From the NCBI GenBank assembly GCA_029817715.1, contig JARUPY010000465.1, forward strand, positions 744,001 to 808,000: a stretch of 64,000 nucleotides of DNA, in the 5' to 3' direction. Every line of letters starts with the position of its first letter. The stretch's first letter is position 1. Positions 20,832-34,904 of this stretch are shown here, piece after piece. The stretch comes from Melastoma dodecandrum (taxonomy: Eukaryota > Streptophyta > Magnoliopsida > Myrtales > Melastomataceae). Below the pieces are notes generated by a model. The model had not been told where the DNA came from and ran no database searches. It saw only the letters and a list, made by a program, of their open reading frames with translations. The translations under genes and the position numbers were made by a program.

Positions 20832-21533
20832 GCAAGTCGAGCAGGTGTTGGGGACTGATCATGCTTCCACTTGATTGGTACTGTTTGTCGCCAGAATGTC
20901 TTCAATAAGAGTAGAAGGGAAAGGAGTGTATTTTGTCGATGCTTGCCGCAACTGATAAGCAATTGCTGTATCAAATCGGAATAATGAGATCGTTTCGGAT
21001 ATGGCATTGCTACAAAAGAGGCTGCCCCTTTCCTTTGGATTTGTCATTTTTGGCTCCTTTTATGCTTGAGCTTAACCGAGTGCTTGTACCTGATTCATTA
21101 AACCATTGGGGACAATAAGTTCGAGTAGTGTTAGTTGGTTGATGCCAAAGTGGAATCTTTGGATAGTGCTGCACATTAGACATAAGCAAGACTGTTCTTG
21201 TCTATTGTGAATCTGTCTGAGAACTAGTGATCTCTTGCTAAAGCTGGGTGGACCTTTCGATGTCTCTGGTTTGTCGTTTGCCTTAAAAGAGAATCGAAAG
21301 TGCACTGATTCATTCTGTTGCTGAGTTGTAGACCGAGATAGTGATGCTCTAGTTTCTCTAGCGATGTAAAATTTGTCAACAATATATTTCGCTGTGGCAC
21401 AAAACTCTCTTCCCCTTATCTAGGAAGTGTAGTGTCTCTAATCTGTGCTTGAGTTTCGCATGTCCGTGAGCCTCGCCAGTGAGTGGTTGCTGAAGTCGAA
21501 GGGTGTCAGTCGGTAGTTGTTACCCCTCCCAAC
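20832..21533. other. Convergent 3' flanks of HSK and GLR
   Basis: No gene is seen. The stretch should hold the two 3' untranslated regions. Confidence 0.6.
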
Positions 21534-24687
<3,154 letters not shown>

Positions 24688-25011
24688 TGTTGTGCTAGAT
24701 CAAAGGACTACCCCAACCCGGTCGACTCTTCTGCAGGAGCTTCCAAACTACGCAGAAGCAGATATATACTACGAAGGTAGGGACTGGCGGGGGGAGAGAA
24801 GAACGGAACAGGCATCAACAGAGGAATTACGCGAAGTGATTCCATCCCACTAATCTCTTTATCCTCAATAAATCAGCACTGTGGCCAATTTGCCGAATCC
24901 TCATGACACATTGAAGAATTTTCTCTTTCATTTTTTTTTGTTCGTTGTTGGAAGTGTTGGGCCTTATTCAGGTGGAAAATAAAGTTGGAGGACGAGACAA
25001 AAAAAAAATAA

Positions 25012-25042
<31 letters not shown>

Positions 25043-25439
25043 AAGAAGACAAGCAAGGACTGGTCTTGTAAGAAGAATACACGCCTCCCGACAAAAGTGA
25101 TTTGGTTTGGTTCCTGACAAATGTGAGGGGGAATGGCCGCTCCTTTGGTCTGAAGAATCGGAATAAACAGAGACAAAAGAGAACCCACAATCACGTTATG
25201 GCTTTCTTCCTCCTCCTTTGTGATCTTCAGACAGGAAGTAGTTGGTTTGGTGGGATTGAGGTAACATCCTGACATGGTGGGAAGATTGAATGGTCCAGCT
25301 TTGTAAACCCACAATCACGTTGTGGCGATGAGGTGTTGTAAAGACCACACCCGGAAAGGTGCCCGAGGCGAACATATGAGATCTCGAGCTCCTCGCCACC
25401 GGTGGGCCTCTAAATCGCCCGCGACTCAGTCGAAAATCC
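24688..25439. other. Intergenic, GLR promoter and SSR
   Basis: Apart from the GLR upstream region and the AAG microsatellite, no feature is seen. Confidence 0.5.
25013..25049. repeat. (AAG)n microsatellite
   Basis: An uninterrupted run of about twelve AAG units preceded by an A-rich stretch. Confidence 0.95.
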
Positions 25440-26140
25440 TTTCCCCTGTGGAGAACCGCCGAACTGAAGATACAAAGTAGGCCGGGTATTAAGAGCACAT
25501 GCTTCCAGCTTTCTGGTGCTGAGAGATCCGCGTAATTAGCTTTAGCGGTTTCGAGTAACTGACCTGTCAGATCAACCCCGATGAAACTCTCCACACCTCG
25601 GGTTGTTGTCAATATGGTTCATGGCAAATACAGGTCTGCCAAGGGCCAAGGGCCCGAACGCCACCGAAGAACAGAAGACGGCCCTGCCCGATGTTCTGAA
25701 GATGGGAAGCATGATCAAGGCGAATGAGGCTATGAGGAAACTGATAGTGTTGAGGAACTTCCTGGTCGAAGTTACGGTGAGGATCTTACGAGTGATCAAG
25801 TGATCTGCAACAATCCCTCCAATGTTTGACAAGACGAACAAGTTGAAATGTGGCATCAACTTTGATGTACCCATCTCCTAAAGGCTAAGCTGGAGACCCA
25901 GCTCGAAGTACATGGGGAGCCAATTTATCAGCACATACAGCGCGAAATGGAACATGAAAATGTTAACCACTATAGCCAAGACTGGCAAGCTGAATAAGTT
26001 CTTCCAAGGGATCAAGGCAGCTTTCGCTGAACCTCCCCTGTTCTCCATTTTGACCTTCCGGTTCTTCCTAAGTGGAAAAAGGGACGCCCTGAACCCAGCA
26101 GCGGTGGTCTTAGGGTGCTCAAACTTAGACGTTCACTTGC
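25440..26140 (-). pseudogene. PHT4-type anion transporter, 3' half relic
   Basis: The minus strand encodes, in order, LPVLAIVVNIFMFHFALYVL, NWLPMYFELGLQLSL, then NIGGIVADHLITRKIL, TRKFLNTISFLIASFALI, and finally GVDLTGQLLETAK and LIPGLLCIFSS. This is the C-terminal half of plastid PHT4/ANTR anion transporters (MFS family). A TAG replaces the usual Gln after ELGLQLSL (near 25880). A deletion and frame change follow FAMNHID, removing the GIVMG helix seen in intact proteins. The 5' half is not found in the window. It is a dead copy. Confidence 0.8.
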
Positions 26141-26464
26141 ATGCATTATCCAAAGTAAAGCCATCTAGCTCCTATGGCCGCTTCAGAAACGAAAACAGAC
26201 TGGTCCCCTGAACTTTACTATGCTCGAGAGCAATAGCATTCCTGCTGCTGCGTCGAGGTACATCCCAGAGGTGGTCAGGGAAACTGACGTGGATCATTCA
26301 TGGGGCGGAAACCCCTAGCCAACACGGTGTGGACAGAAGGGATCTTTCTGTGGTGTCAGGTTGGAGATCCCCTAGCAATTGTGTCTGATAACTAATAAGC
26401 AACAACCTTGTAATTCTACAAGAACAAGCAAATCGAACAGAGCTGCGATGAACATTTCATTTCC
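26141..26464. other. Spacer between two relics
   Basis: Nothing recognisable. It may hold decayed coding sequence of either neighbour. Confidence 0.3.
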
Positions 26465-27157
26465 TTCATACTTTCGGCTAAGGAGTGTCCAAACTCACGT
26501 TGGATACCACATGGATCCAGGGTGAAACCTCCAAGACGTAAAGGCCGTCTTGTGCCGGTCGATTTGTGATGAACAACGTCGTATCGGCCACTACATTGGC
26601 TACTCTCAAGTTGAACCCGTTTTATTGATGCAACTCCTTGAGGACCTCATCCGCAAACTCAGAAGGACTCTGCTTGCTCTGCGAAAGAGAATCACAAAGA
26701 CCTAGAAGCATGTCATGAAGAATATGACATAGAACAACCACATGACAACCGATTACTCGAGGCCGTCATGATCGACAGAGACCTCGAAAGAGATCTTCCG
26801 ACAGCAATCATCTTCCAGAACAAATCAAGAACTACAAAAACCCACAAACCCCGACCGACGGCTCAGACCAGACGGAACAATGTTACCTCGAGGAACCGCA
26901 CAGGGAGGTCTCCCCTGCTCCTGGGGTGATCTAACTTCCCACCCAACCTCCCGGACGTTGGTCACGAACGCCACCCTGCCTCGCCTCGAGCAGGCGGGCC
27001 AGGTCCCTCCGGCCTGTCCGCCCCGACCACCGAGTATTCCCCGATCGCCCCACAATTGAAGGGGGTCGGCGGGGCTTTGGCGGTACTCGTCGCGGTTGTG
27101 GAGGAGGTAGAGCTGGCAGATCGGGTGGGCTCGCCACAGTGACGCCGCTGTACACAT
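26465..27157 (-). pseudogene. TANGO2-like gene, 5' half, inactivated
   Basis: The first exon starts with MCTAASLWRAHPICQLYLL and contains LLHNRDEYRQSP, ILGGRGGQAGGTW and VAFVTNVRE, all hallmark blocks of the NRDE/TANGO2 family. The frame slips by one base before the expected DLPVRFLE, which sits just ahead of a GTAACA donor at about 26896. A TTTCGCAG acceptor leads to SKQSPSEFADEVLKELHQ, then a TAA where Tyr is expected, then NGFNLRVANVV and EVSPWIHVVSNVSLDTP. A TAG then stands where Trp of the family PWPK motif is expected. One frameshift and two stops make it non-functional. Confidence 0.85.
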
Positions 27158-27402
27158 GCACGTCCCTTTCCTTTCCCTGCAACCCCCAGCCCAACAGCTT
27201 ACGAGGAAGATTTGACGCCGGGTTTTGATAGGAATTGTTGGGCCTGGAATTCGATTCCAACGATTAAGGGAAAAGTGGGCTCAGACATGACGCCCACTAA
27301 CACTCTAATCACTTCTCACCTTCCTCCCATACTCCGCCATTGATCGGACTGATTCAAAGCTCGCAATGCGACGGTGATCAAATCAGCGCGCTGTTCTTCG
27401 CG

Positions 27403-29874
27403 ATGGCGCCGAATTCGTTCCTAGTCGTCGTGCTGTTCTGCTTAGTTTCTTCTCGATTCGTCCGCTGCAGGGATCTGGTAAAATTCTGTGTCGGCGATTC
27501 CTACAATAAGGACCACAATTGCTAATCCCAGTTCTTCTTGATTCTTCAGGGGAATGGATTTCCGGGCTTTGGATTCGAGAGGTTGCCGGACGAAGAGGTC
27601 TGTTCGAATTCTAGGGCATTGCTTTGAGCGTGATTAAAACTGTGACCTTTGAGATTGTTGCTCTGAGGAGGCAGTTCTCCATGGTTTGTTATGAATTGGG
27701 TCGATGTTGGATTTGAGGAACTCTCTCTGTGTGTAGGATATTGAGATCACTGTGGCGTACAGCGACGACTATGGGGTTTTTCGGGTCGGTAGTGTGAGAT
27801 TGAAGGACCTGTCGTCTTCTTGGGCATGGCAGCACCCCAACGGAGTGAATTTTACCCGCATAAGGAATTCTGTGCCGGTAGTGTTTCATGCTTTGGCAAT
27901 TTGTGCTTGTGGCAACAAGCAATTGATGAGGGGGAATGCACATGCAGGCAGAGGCACTGAAAAGCAACAAGTCTGGGATACGAGAGGACGTTGTTGAAGC
28001 TCGCCAACCACGGCCACCGTTGACAAACCCAGTCAAGCTCCAGCGCCAGGTATTGCACTATTTGTTTATCTGGCAATGTATCGGGTGAACTTGCTCAAAA
28101 TCTGCCGGTTTGTTTAATTCAGTGCTTTGTGTCTCTGCAGAGGACAAGGAAGGAGCGAAGAGAGCGGAGAACTGCAGAGCTAATTCAACAAGATAAGGAA
28201 AAAGACGAGCAGATGGTGGCTGCAGCAATTGAACGATCGAGGAATCTTGATACGACAATCAAGGGAAAGTACAGCATATGGAGGAGAGATTATGAGTTAC
28301 CCAATTCTGATTCTACAGTGAAACTGATGCGTGATCAAATCATAATGGCAAAGGCTTATGCTGCCATTGCCAAATCCACAGATAAAAGTAGCCTATATGA
28401 TGCTCTCATAAAAAACGCGAGGCATAACCAGAGAGTGATCGGAGAAGCAATTTCTGATGCCGAGCTCCATCCAAGGTAACCATTTTCTGTAGTTTAGCCA
28501 TGCCATTGGGCAATCGACTACGGATTTTGCTTCTGGTTTCTGAAATTGGATTGTCTTGTCGGTGAAGTGCCCTTGATCAGGCAAAAGCTATGGGCCATAT
28601 GCTGTCTCAGGCGAAAGACCAGCTGTATGATTGTTTGACCGTTGTGAGAAAACTGAGAGCTATGCTGCAGTCTGCGGAAGATAATGTTAGTGGTATGAGG
28701 AAGAAGAGCGCGTTCCTCATTCAATTGGCAGCAAAGACAATTCCGTCACCACTGCATTGCCTTCCCTTACAACTTGCAGCAGACTATTTCCTGCATCCTC
28801 AGGGCGATGTTATAGATGCTGACAAGTTTGAGGACACATCTCTCTATCATTATGCTATTTTCTCTGACAATGTATTGGCGACCTCCGTGGTGGTCAATTC
28901 AACAATACAGCATGTTGCCCAGCCCGAGAAACATGTCTTCCATGTGGTCACGGACAAGCTAAATTTTGCAGCGTTTAAGATGTGGTTTCTGGCCAACCCT
29001 CCAGCAGAAGCAACGGTGCAAGTCGAGAACGTTGATGATTTCAAGTGGCTGAATTCCTCGTACTGTTCTGTTCTCCGGCAACTGGAATCAGCTAGGATAA
29101 AGGAGTACTATTTCAAAGCAAACCATCCGACCTCCCTCAATGCTGGTGCCGACAATCTCAAGTACAGAAACCCAAAGTACTTGTCCATGCTGAATCATCT
29201 CCGTTTCTACCTGCCTGAAGTGTACCCAAAGCTGGACAAGATACTGTTTTTGGACGACGACATAGTGGTTCAGAAGGACTTGACTCCTCTTTGGTCTGTC
29301 GATCTCAATGGTATGGTAAATGGCGCTGTCGAGACATGTAAGGAGAGCTTCCATCGGTTCGACAAGTATCTCAACTTCTCAAATCCACTGATCTCCGACA
29401 ACTTCGATCCCAATGCCTGCGGTTGGGCTTTCGGGATGAATATGTTTGACCTGAAACAGTGGCGGAAGCGGAATATCACAGGCATATACCATCACTGGCA
29501 AGATCTGGTAGACTACCCCCATCTGCTTACGTTTTTCGCTCTATCTTTAATTTGCTTCTGGAATACACAAACTCATACCTACCGTCTGATCTTCACAGAA
29601 CGAGGATAGGACGCTATGGAAGCTCGGCACGCTACCCCCAGGACTGATCACTTTCTACAACCTGACCTACCCCCTCGATAGGAGGTGGCATGTCCTGGGA
29701 CTTGGCTATGACCCTGCGCTCAACCTCACCGAGATAGAGAACGGCGCTGTCGTCCACTACAATGGAAATTGCAAGCCGTGGCTGGATCTGGCCGTCTCCA
29801 AGTACAAACCTTTCTGGTCCAAATACGTTATGTATGATAACCCGTATCTTCGTTCTTGCGACATTCGTGAATAA
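27403..29874 (+). CDS. Galacturonosyltransferase, GAUT3-like (GT8)
   Basis: Seven exons: 27403-27477, 27550-27597, 27737-27877, 27948-28049, 28141-28475, 28568-29507 and 29599-29874. They give 638 residues in one frame. An N-terminal hydrophobic anchor (NSFLVVVLFCLVSSRF) fits a Golgi type II protein. The stem has charged helical stretches (RTRKERRERRTAELIQQDKE). The GT8 domain shows the metal-binding FLDDDIVVQKDLTPLW, GWAFGMNMFDLKQWR, and the C-terminal LGLGYDP and HYNGNCKPWL motifs. Such enzymes transfer galacturonic acid in pectin synthesis. The exon 3/4 junction (27878-27947) has a weak pyrimidine tract and is the least certain part. An upstream in-frame Met at 27340 is an alternative start. 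Confidence 0.9.
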
Positions 29875-30010
29875 CTAACTTGCCTTAGCTATACATCCAA
29901 AGGTAGTTGTAATTCCTCTGGCAGCGATTCTGCCATTTTTTGGTTATATAAAGGTTTCTTGGCATATGCGTTTGGTGCTTGCATAACAAGGCTGTTTTTG
30001 CCCGTCTGCT

Positions 30011-32245
30011 ATGCGCTTGCCTGTTAATGCTGCGATTTCTCAACTCAATTCCCACTTCTTGAGAATCAAGCGATCAGCCGCGGAAGGAAGATGGCAAGAG
30101 GCGATCTTTGCCTATGCTGAAATAACGAGAACAGGTATACGCGTCACTGATCCTGCGGTTCTTCACTCTGTCGTGAAATCTAGTTCAAAGCTTTCTGTTG
30201 CTCACGGGAGATGCATCCATGCTAGTCTGGTCAAGCAAGGACTGGATGCTCTTTCCTCGACAAGTAACTGCGTCATGGACTCTTATGCCAAGTGCGGCGA
30301 TATGAATTCCGCCATGAATGTGTTCTTACACATGAGAGTGAAGGATTGCGTCTCGTGGAATGTGATCATTCTTGGATTTTTTTATTATGGATGTTTGGAG
30401 GATGGGTTATGGTGGTTCGTGAAAGCCAGAGTGAATGACTTTGATCCGAACGTTTCGACACTGGTGCTTGTGATCCGCGCGTGCAAAGATGTTCGGGCAT
30501 ATCGCCTAGGAGCTGAGGTGCATGGTTATCTGGTTAGGAGCGGGATCGTGGATGTTCTTCCTGTGCAGAATTCACTGTTATCAATGTACGCAGACCTTGA
30601 TATGGACTGTGCCCGGAACTTGTTCGACAGAATGCCCGTGAGAGATGTTATTTCATGGAGTGTTATGGTTGCTGGATATGTTCATGTCGACGAATCGGAG
30701 ATCGGCATGGAGATGTTCGTAGAGATGGTTTGTGGGGATAATGTTGATCCGGATGCGATGACTATGGTAAGCGTCTTGAAAGCTTGTGGCGGTTTAGGTA
30801 ATCTTGGCGTTGGAAGAATGTTGCACGGATATGCGGTTAAGAGGAGATTCGAAGAGGACCCGTTTGTTGAGAACAGCTTGATCGACTTGTATTCCAAGTG
30901 TGAAGACCCAGCTTCTGGATGGAGAGTCTTCAAGGATGTGAGGCTGAAGAATATTGTTATGTGGAACTGTATGTTGTCTTGCCTTGTTCACAACGAGAAG
31001 TTTTCCGAAGCTTTGTCGACATTCCGAAGCATGCAGGATGAAGGAATTGAGTATGACGAAGTGACGCTTGTGAATATGTTGAACATATGCAAGTTCTATT
31101 GCGACCTGCCTTGGATCAAGTCCATTCACTCTCGAGCTTTGAGGAAGAGACATGAAGCGAACACGATCCTGCTCAATTCTTTGACCGATGCATACATGAA
31201 TTGTGGCAGGTTGGGGCTAGCACAAGCAATCTTTGACTGTACAGGGCAAAGAAACGTTGTTTCGTGGGGCATCATGATTTCTGGGCTCATTTTGAATGGA
31301 GAACCGGAGGCGGCTTTAAAATTGTATGGCCGGATGGTTTGGGAATTGCAGGAGCCCAATGCAGTAATAATTCTGTGTTTACTCGAGGCATGTTCGCTTT
31401 GTGCGGATCTCACAAAGTCAAAAGCTGGCCATGCAATCGCCTTACGAAGGTTCATGGATAAGGAAATTGCTGTTGGTACAGCAATCGTTGATATGTACTG
31501 CAAATGCAGTGACACAAAATCTGCAATCAAGATCTTCAACAAAATTTCTGGCAGGAACGTCATTACATGGAGTGCCATGGTTGCAGGGTATGGCATAAAT
31601 GGACTCGCACGTGAAGGCTTAGCTTTAGTTGCGGCAATGAAGCGGGAGAACATGCAGCCGAATGACGTTACCGCACTTTCTGTCTTGTCTGCATGTAGTC
31701 ATCAAGGGCTGATCGACGAGGGACTATCCTTTTTCAAGTCAATGGTGGAAGAGTATGGTATCCAACCAGGAAAAGAGCACTATGCAATCCTTGTCGACAT
31801 GTTGGGTCGATCTGGAAACCTTGAGATGGCATTGGACCTGATAAAAAGTGTCCCCGGGATGCTAGAAGACAGCCCGAGTGCATGGGGTTCACTCTTGAGA
31901 GCATGCAGAAACTTCAGAAACACCGAGGTCGGGGAAGATGCTTCTTCTCGTGTGTTGGAGCTGCAACCTACACACTCAGCGAACTATATGCTGGCATCAG
32001 GCATGTATGCTGCCAACGGGATGTGGGACCTTGCAACAAGGGTTAGGAGGTTGGCGAAAGAAGAAGGGGTCAAGGTGGTTGCTGGTTACAGCATGGTGAG
32101 TGTAAACAACGAGTCTTGGAGATTCGTGGCTGGTGATGAGTCTCATCCAATGGCCGATGAGATTAAATCAGCAATTAAGCAGCTGCACAGTAGCATGGAA
32201 AAGAACATCACGGATGATGATGCTGTGAACATCCTGGATTGCTAA
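30011..32245 (+). CDS. Pentatricopeptide repeat protein, PLS class, E type
   Basis: Intronless gene of 744 residues, typical of plant organelle PPR proteins. Successive repeats show the PLS pattern with motifs such as CVSWNVIILGF, DVISWSVMVAGYV, NIVMWNCMLSCLV, NVVSWGIMISGLI and NVITWSAMVAGYG. The C-terminus has the E domain (SPSAWGSLLRACRNFRNTEV, then NYMLASGMYAANGMWDLATR, then VAGYSMVSVNNESWRFVAGD). There is no DYW deaminase domain; the protein ends shortly after E+. Such proteins bind specific organellar RNAs, usually for C-to-U editing with a partner deaminase. Targeting is not obvious because the N-terminus is short. The RNA target cannot be inferred by eye. Confidence 0.93.
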   Translation: MRLPVNAAISQLNSHFLRIKRSAAEGRWQEAIFAYAEITRTGIRVTDPAVLHSVVKSSSKLSVAHGRCIHASLVKQGLDALSSTSNCVMDSYAKCGDMNSAMNVFLHMRVKDCVSWNVIILGFFYYGCLEDGLWWFVKARVNDFDPNVSTLVLVIRACKDVRAYRLGAEVHGYLVRSGIVDVLPVQNSLLSMYADLDMDCARNLFDRMPVRDVISWSVMVAGYVHVDESEIGMEMFVEMVCGDNVDPDAMTMVSVLKACGGLGNLGVGRMLHGYAVKRRFEEDPFVENSLIDLYSKCEDPASGWRVFKDVRLKNIVMWNCMLSCLVHNEKFSEALSTFRSMQDEGIEYDEVTLVNMLNICKFYCDLPWIKSIHSRALRKRHEANTILLNSLTDAYMNCGRLGLAQAIFDCTGQRNVVSWGIMISGLILNGEPEAALKLYGRMVWELQEPNAVIILCLLEACSLCADLTKSKAGHAIALRRFMDKEIAVGTAIVDMYCKCSDTKSAIKIFNKISGRNVITWSAMVAGYGINGLAREGLALVAAMKRENMQPNDVTALSVLSACSHQGLIDEGLSFFKSMVEEYGIQPGKEHYAILVDMLGRSGNLEMALDLIKSVPGMLEDSPSAWGSLLRACRNFRNTEVGEDASSRVLELQPTHSANYMLASGMYAANGMWDLATRVRRLAKEEGVKVVAGYSMVSVNNESWRFVAGDESHPMADEIKSAIKQLHSSMEKNITDDDAVNILDC

Positions 32246-32479
32246 ACCCAACATCCAACCTGAAATGATTCGGTGAACTCAGTAAGGTGAAACATGCTAC
32301 CAAGTCAAGATCAACTTTGTTGATGCGGCAAACAGAAAGAAACCTCAGTCCTAAAGGTGGCTTATTCGGAACAGATTCACAAACTAAAAAAGTTCTTGGA
32401 GGTAACAAATGATACAAGTGGTGTGGCGCCTACCCTACTGGCCTTATAGCTAGTGGCTGGAGCAATCGTTTTGACGAGA

Positions 32480-33390
32480 GGCTCCTCGACGTGCTGAGAA
32501 ACAGATGGTATGATCTCCCGACGACCTGTACACGTCCATTCACTCCTCCAGATCAGCATCACGAGTCAAAAGAACCCACTCCTATTCGCTGTCCAAATAC
32601 TTGAGGGAGATCTCACCATCGCTCTTGGTGCCAAACCACCTGGCAACTTCCGTTGCACATCCTCGAAGCCCCATTCTGGTTGCAAACTGAACCCGATATT
32701 TTCGTCCCCCACAACGGCCTTCACCCAGAAGTCATTCAGTATATTGTGCCCAACGTTTTTCTGGGTGTTGGTTGTTTGATACAGGGCTCTGGGGTTTTGT
32801 GATTAGCTTCAGCTCTTCCGCTGTCAGAGTAGGAAGATTCTCCGCTATTCTGTGGCCGTCTCAGCTCCCCAGTATTTTCCTTCCATCATGACCGCCATGT
32901 TTTCCTGGGAAGGTGTAATTAACGGAGGAAAATGCTGCTTTTTGTGTTGGTCGAGGAGGATGTGGTGGAACTGCTGCTTTGACTACACGAGGAAGAACGG
33001 GAAGTAGCACTGGTGGTTCCCGAGCCAAATAAGTTCCCTGAGCAGGAGTTAACTTTTGGCCGACCAGCAGGATTGCCCGGCTTCTGTGGTGTTGCGCCTC
33101 CATTCCGTGGAGATGGCATCGGGGAGTTCAGTTCTGGAAAGCTGCTGTATAATATGAACTGATCTGTATCGAGCCCTGGGGGAGGGGGGGGGGGGGCTCC
33201 TTGGACAGAATCAATGACGAGTTGTAGTTTCTTTAATGAACGTCCCACCTTCTTGATCGGGCCATCGGCTGAGATGGCCACGGTCGAGACATCAGAAGGC
33301 GTTAGTTTTCGCTTGAAAGGCGACGACCGTCCTTCTTTAGTCTGGCATCGGCCCCACTTGTAGAAGGCCTGTTTTAAAATGGGCTGACAC
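32480..33390 (-). pseudogene. NIN-like protein (NLP) transcription factor relic, 3' part
   Basis: The minus strand contains IKKVGRSLKKLQLVIDSVQG, the invariant end of the RWP-RK domain, then a Ser-rich linker with SSSCSQSSSS and MAVMMEGKYWGAE. The PB1 domain follows as VKAVVGDENIGFSLQPEWGF, then DGEISLKYLDSE and EWVLLTRDADLEE in another frame. Lesions include the RWP motif (HLSRWP), which lies out of frame with IKKVG, consistent with loss of eight bases. Stop codons lie between linker and PB1, and a frame change and stop lie inside PB1. The GAF-like N-terminal region is missing. NLPs are nitrate-responsive regulators; this copy is dead. Confidence 0.82.
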
Positions 33391-33777
33391 TCGCTTGGCC
33401 CAAAAGAGGCCTGTTAATATGTAATAACAACAGATCATGAAAATGAATCTAATCCAATGCAAACAATCCCCCTTTTCCAGATTATACAACATCATTATTA
33501 AAACCAACCAACTTAACCAATTAATGTGGTGGTCAAAGTCATGAGTACATCGAGTACACAATCTTTTACTATTTATTATTTGCCCCTGCCCTGCTTCATC
33601 TACTACTACTACTACTACTACTATTACTGTTACTACAGCTGGGACTATGACAAAAGTCGCAGCTTTTACACACATCTAATGTCTGTAATGTCATCAAAAC
33701 TCCCCCGAGCAAATCTATTTTTGTGATACACCCGAACATCAAATCCGAATCATTCTTACAGAAAGACCTTCTGGGAG
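33391..33777. other. Intergenic with SSR
   Basis: It should contain the 3' UTR of the zinc-finger gene. A TAC microsatellite is the only structure seen. Confidence 0.5.
33600..33624. repeat. (TAC)n microsatellite
   Basis: About eight TAC/CTA units, followed by imperfect units. Confidence 0.9.
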
Positions 33778-34554
33778 TTACAGGCACAGCCTTAAGTCCA
33801 GGGCAGAATCCGCGTCCTCTGTCGGAGCTGGCCTGTTCAAGTCCAAGCACCGGAATTGCCTTCCTCCATCGTCTTCCGGGGTAGTTGTTGCAGGGCCTTC
33901 AGAGTACGCGTCCACGCTGTAGCCTCCCAGGGATGTCTCACTCGCCTTCACGAAGCACCCCTTCACGTTCCTGTGGCTCGCACGGTGGCCTCCCAGCGCT
34001 TGGCGAGACCCGAACACCTTCTTGCAACTCGAGCACTCGAACTTCTGGCTTGTCGTCGGGTTTGCACGCCAGTCCCCTGCCATGTCCCTGGCAATGGCGG
34101 TGGCTCCCTTGTCCACGACGGTGACCGGACTGGCTGCCAACTTCAGGAGGCACTCCGCCACCTCGTGGTCCTTCTCTGTCATAACTGCCGCATCTGCCCC
34201 CGTGCGATGAAAGGCTTCTGTGTCCAGTTCTCCCGGGAGCCGCATCGTGGAGGAGTGGAGGTTCGGGGGAGGGTTGATGCCACGCCACTGTCGCTTGGGG
34301 TGGCATCGCATGTGGCCAAACAAGGCCTTCCAGGACCAGAACCGCTTGCCGCACTCGGTGCAGGGACACGTGATCTTGGGGGCATTCGGGTCAGGCTTCC
34401 TCGTTAATGTCCCAACCTTTGAGCCAGAACCAGCATCCGGTCCCCCAGGGTCATCGACCTGATCCGTGTTCACTGTTGTCTTGGTGCGCCTCTTCTTCAT
34501 CCTAGGGATAAGGATCGGATCGAGTTGCGGATGCAGGGAGGGGGTAGAGGGCAA
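33778..34554 (-). CDS. C2H2 zinc-finger transcription repressor, ZAT type
   Basis: Intronless gene of 258 residues. There are two separated C2H2 fingers. The first is CTECGKRFWSWKALFGHMRCH, written here in two parts: CTECGKRFWSWKAL then FGHMRCH. The second is CSSCKKVFGSRQALGGHRAS followed by His. Only the second has the plant QALGGH signature; the first has KALFGH. Two EAR-type motifs near the C-terminus, LDLNRPAP and LDLRLCL, suggest active repression through TPL/SAP18 corepressors. A basic KKRR run near residue 20 may serve nuclear import. Start could also be the Met at 34500 (MKKRRTK). Confidence 0.92.
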   Translation of the reverse strand: MPSTPSLHPQLDPILIPRMKKRRTKTTVNTDQVDDPGGPDAGSGSKVGTLTRKPDPNAPKITCPCTECGKRFWSWKALFGHMRCHPKRQWRGINPPPNLHSSTMRLPGELDTEAFHRTGADAAVMTEKDHEVAECLLKLAASPVTVVDKGATAIARDMAGDWRANPTTSQKFECSSCKKVFGSRQALGGHRASHRNVKGCFVKASETSLGGYSVDAYSEGPATTTPEDDGGRQFRCLDLNRPAPTEDADSALDLRLCL

Positions 34555-34904
34555 ATGACACAGCGGTTATTAGTTTCTTTCCAAAAGGCAACAACCAATC
34601 TGACTCCCTTTTTATCTATTAAGATCAAATCTATACTCTTCATTTAAAATATTATGATTTGATTCGGACTATTTCATAAGAGAGAGAGAGGGAGAGAGAG
34701 GGAGGGAGAGAGAAAGAAAGAGAATTTATATTTGAATAATCAACACTCCATAATTGTTAAGTTTCTGGTTTTTGCATCTGACTGCTGTCGCTTCTACATG
34801 ACCCCGGTAACTGCTACTGGGTATTTGACACGTGGGGGGAGGTCTGGATCCGCTGAAGGAGTGTTCGGACTCCTCGCGCCTTCTGCCGTTGTGCTAGATT
34901 TGCT
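34555..34904. other. Intergenic, promoter of the zinc-finger gene
   Basis: It contains a purine-rich GA microsatellite and the 3' flank of the next gene. Nothing else is seen. Confidence 0.5.
34680..34724. repeat. (GA)n-rich purine tract
   Basis: An imperfect GA/GGGA/AAAG tract of about 45 bases, about 130-170 bases upstream of the zinc-finger start codon. GA tracts in plant promoters can bind BPC/GAGA factors. Confidence 0.85.

Noticed and set aside
33856..34407. 183-codon plus-strand open frame
   Set aside because: Antisense to the C2H2 zinc-finger gene, with His/Cys/Arg-rich composition as expected from antisense of zinc-finger codons.
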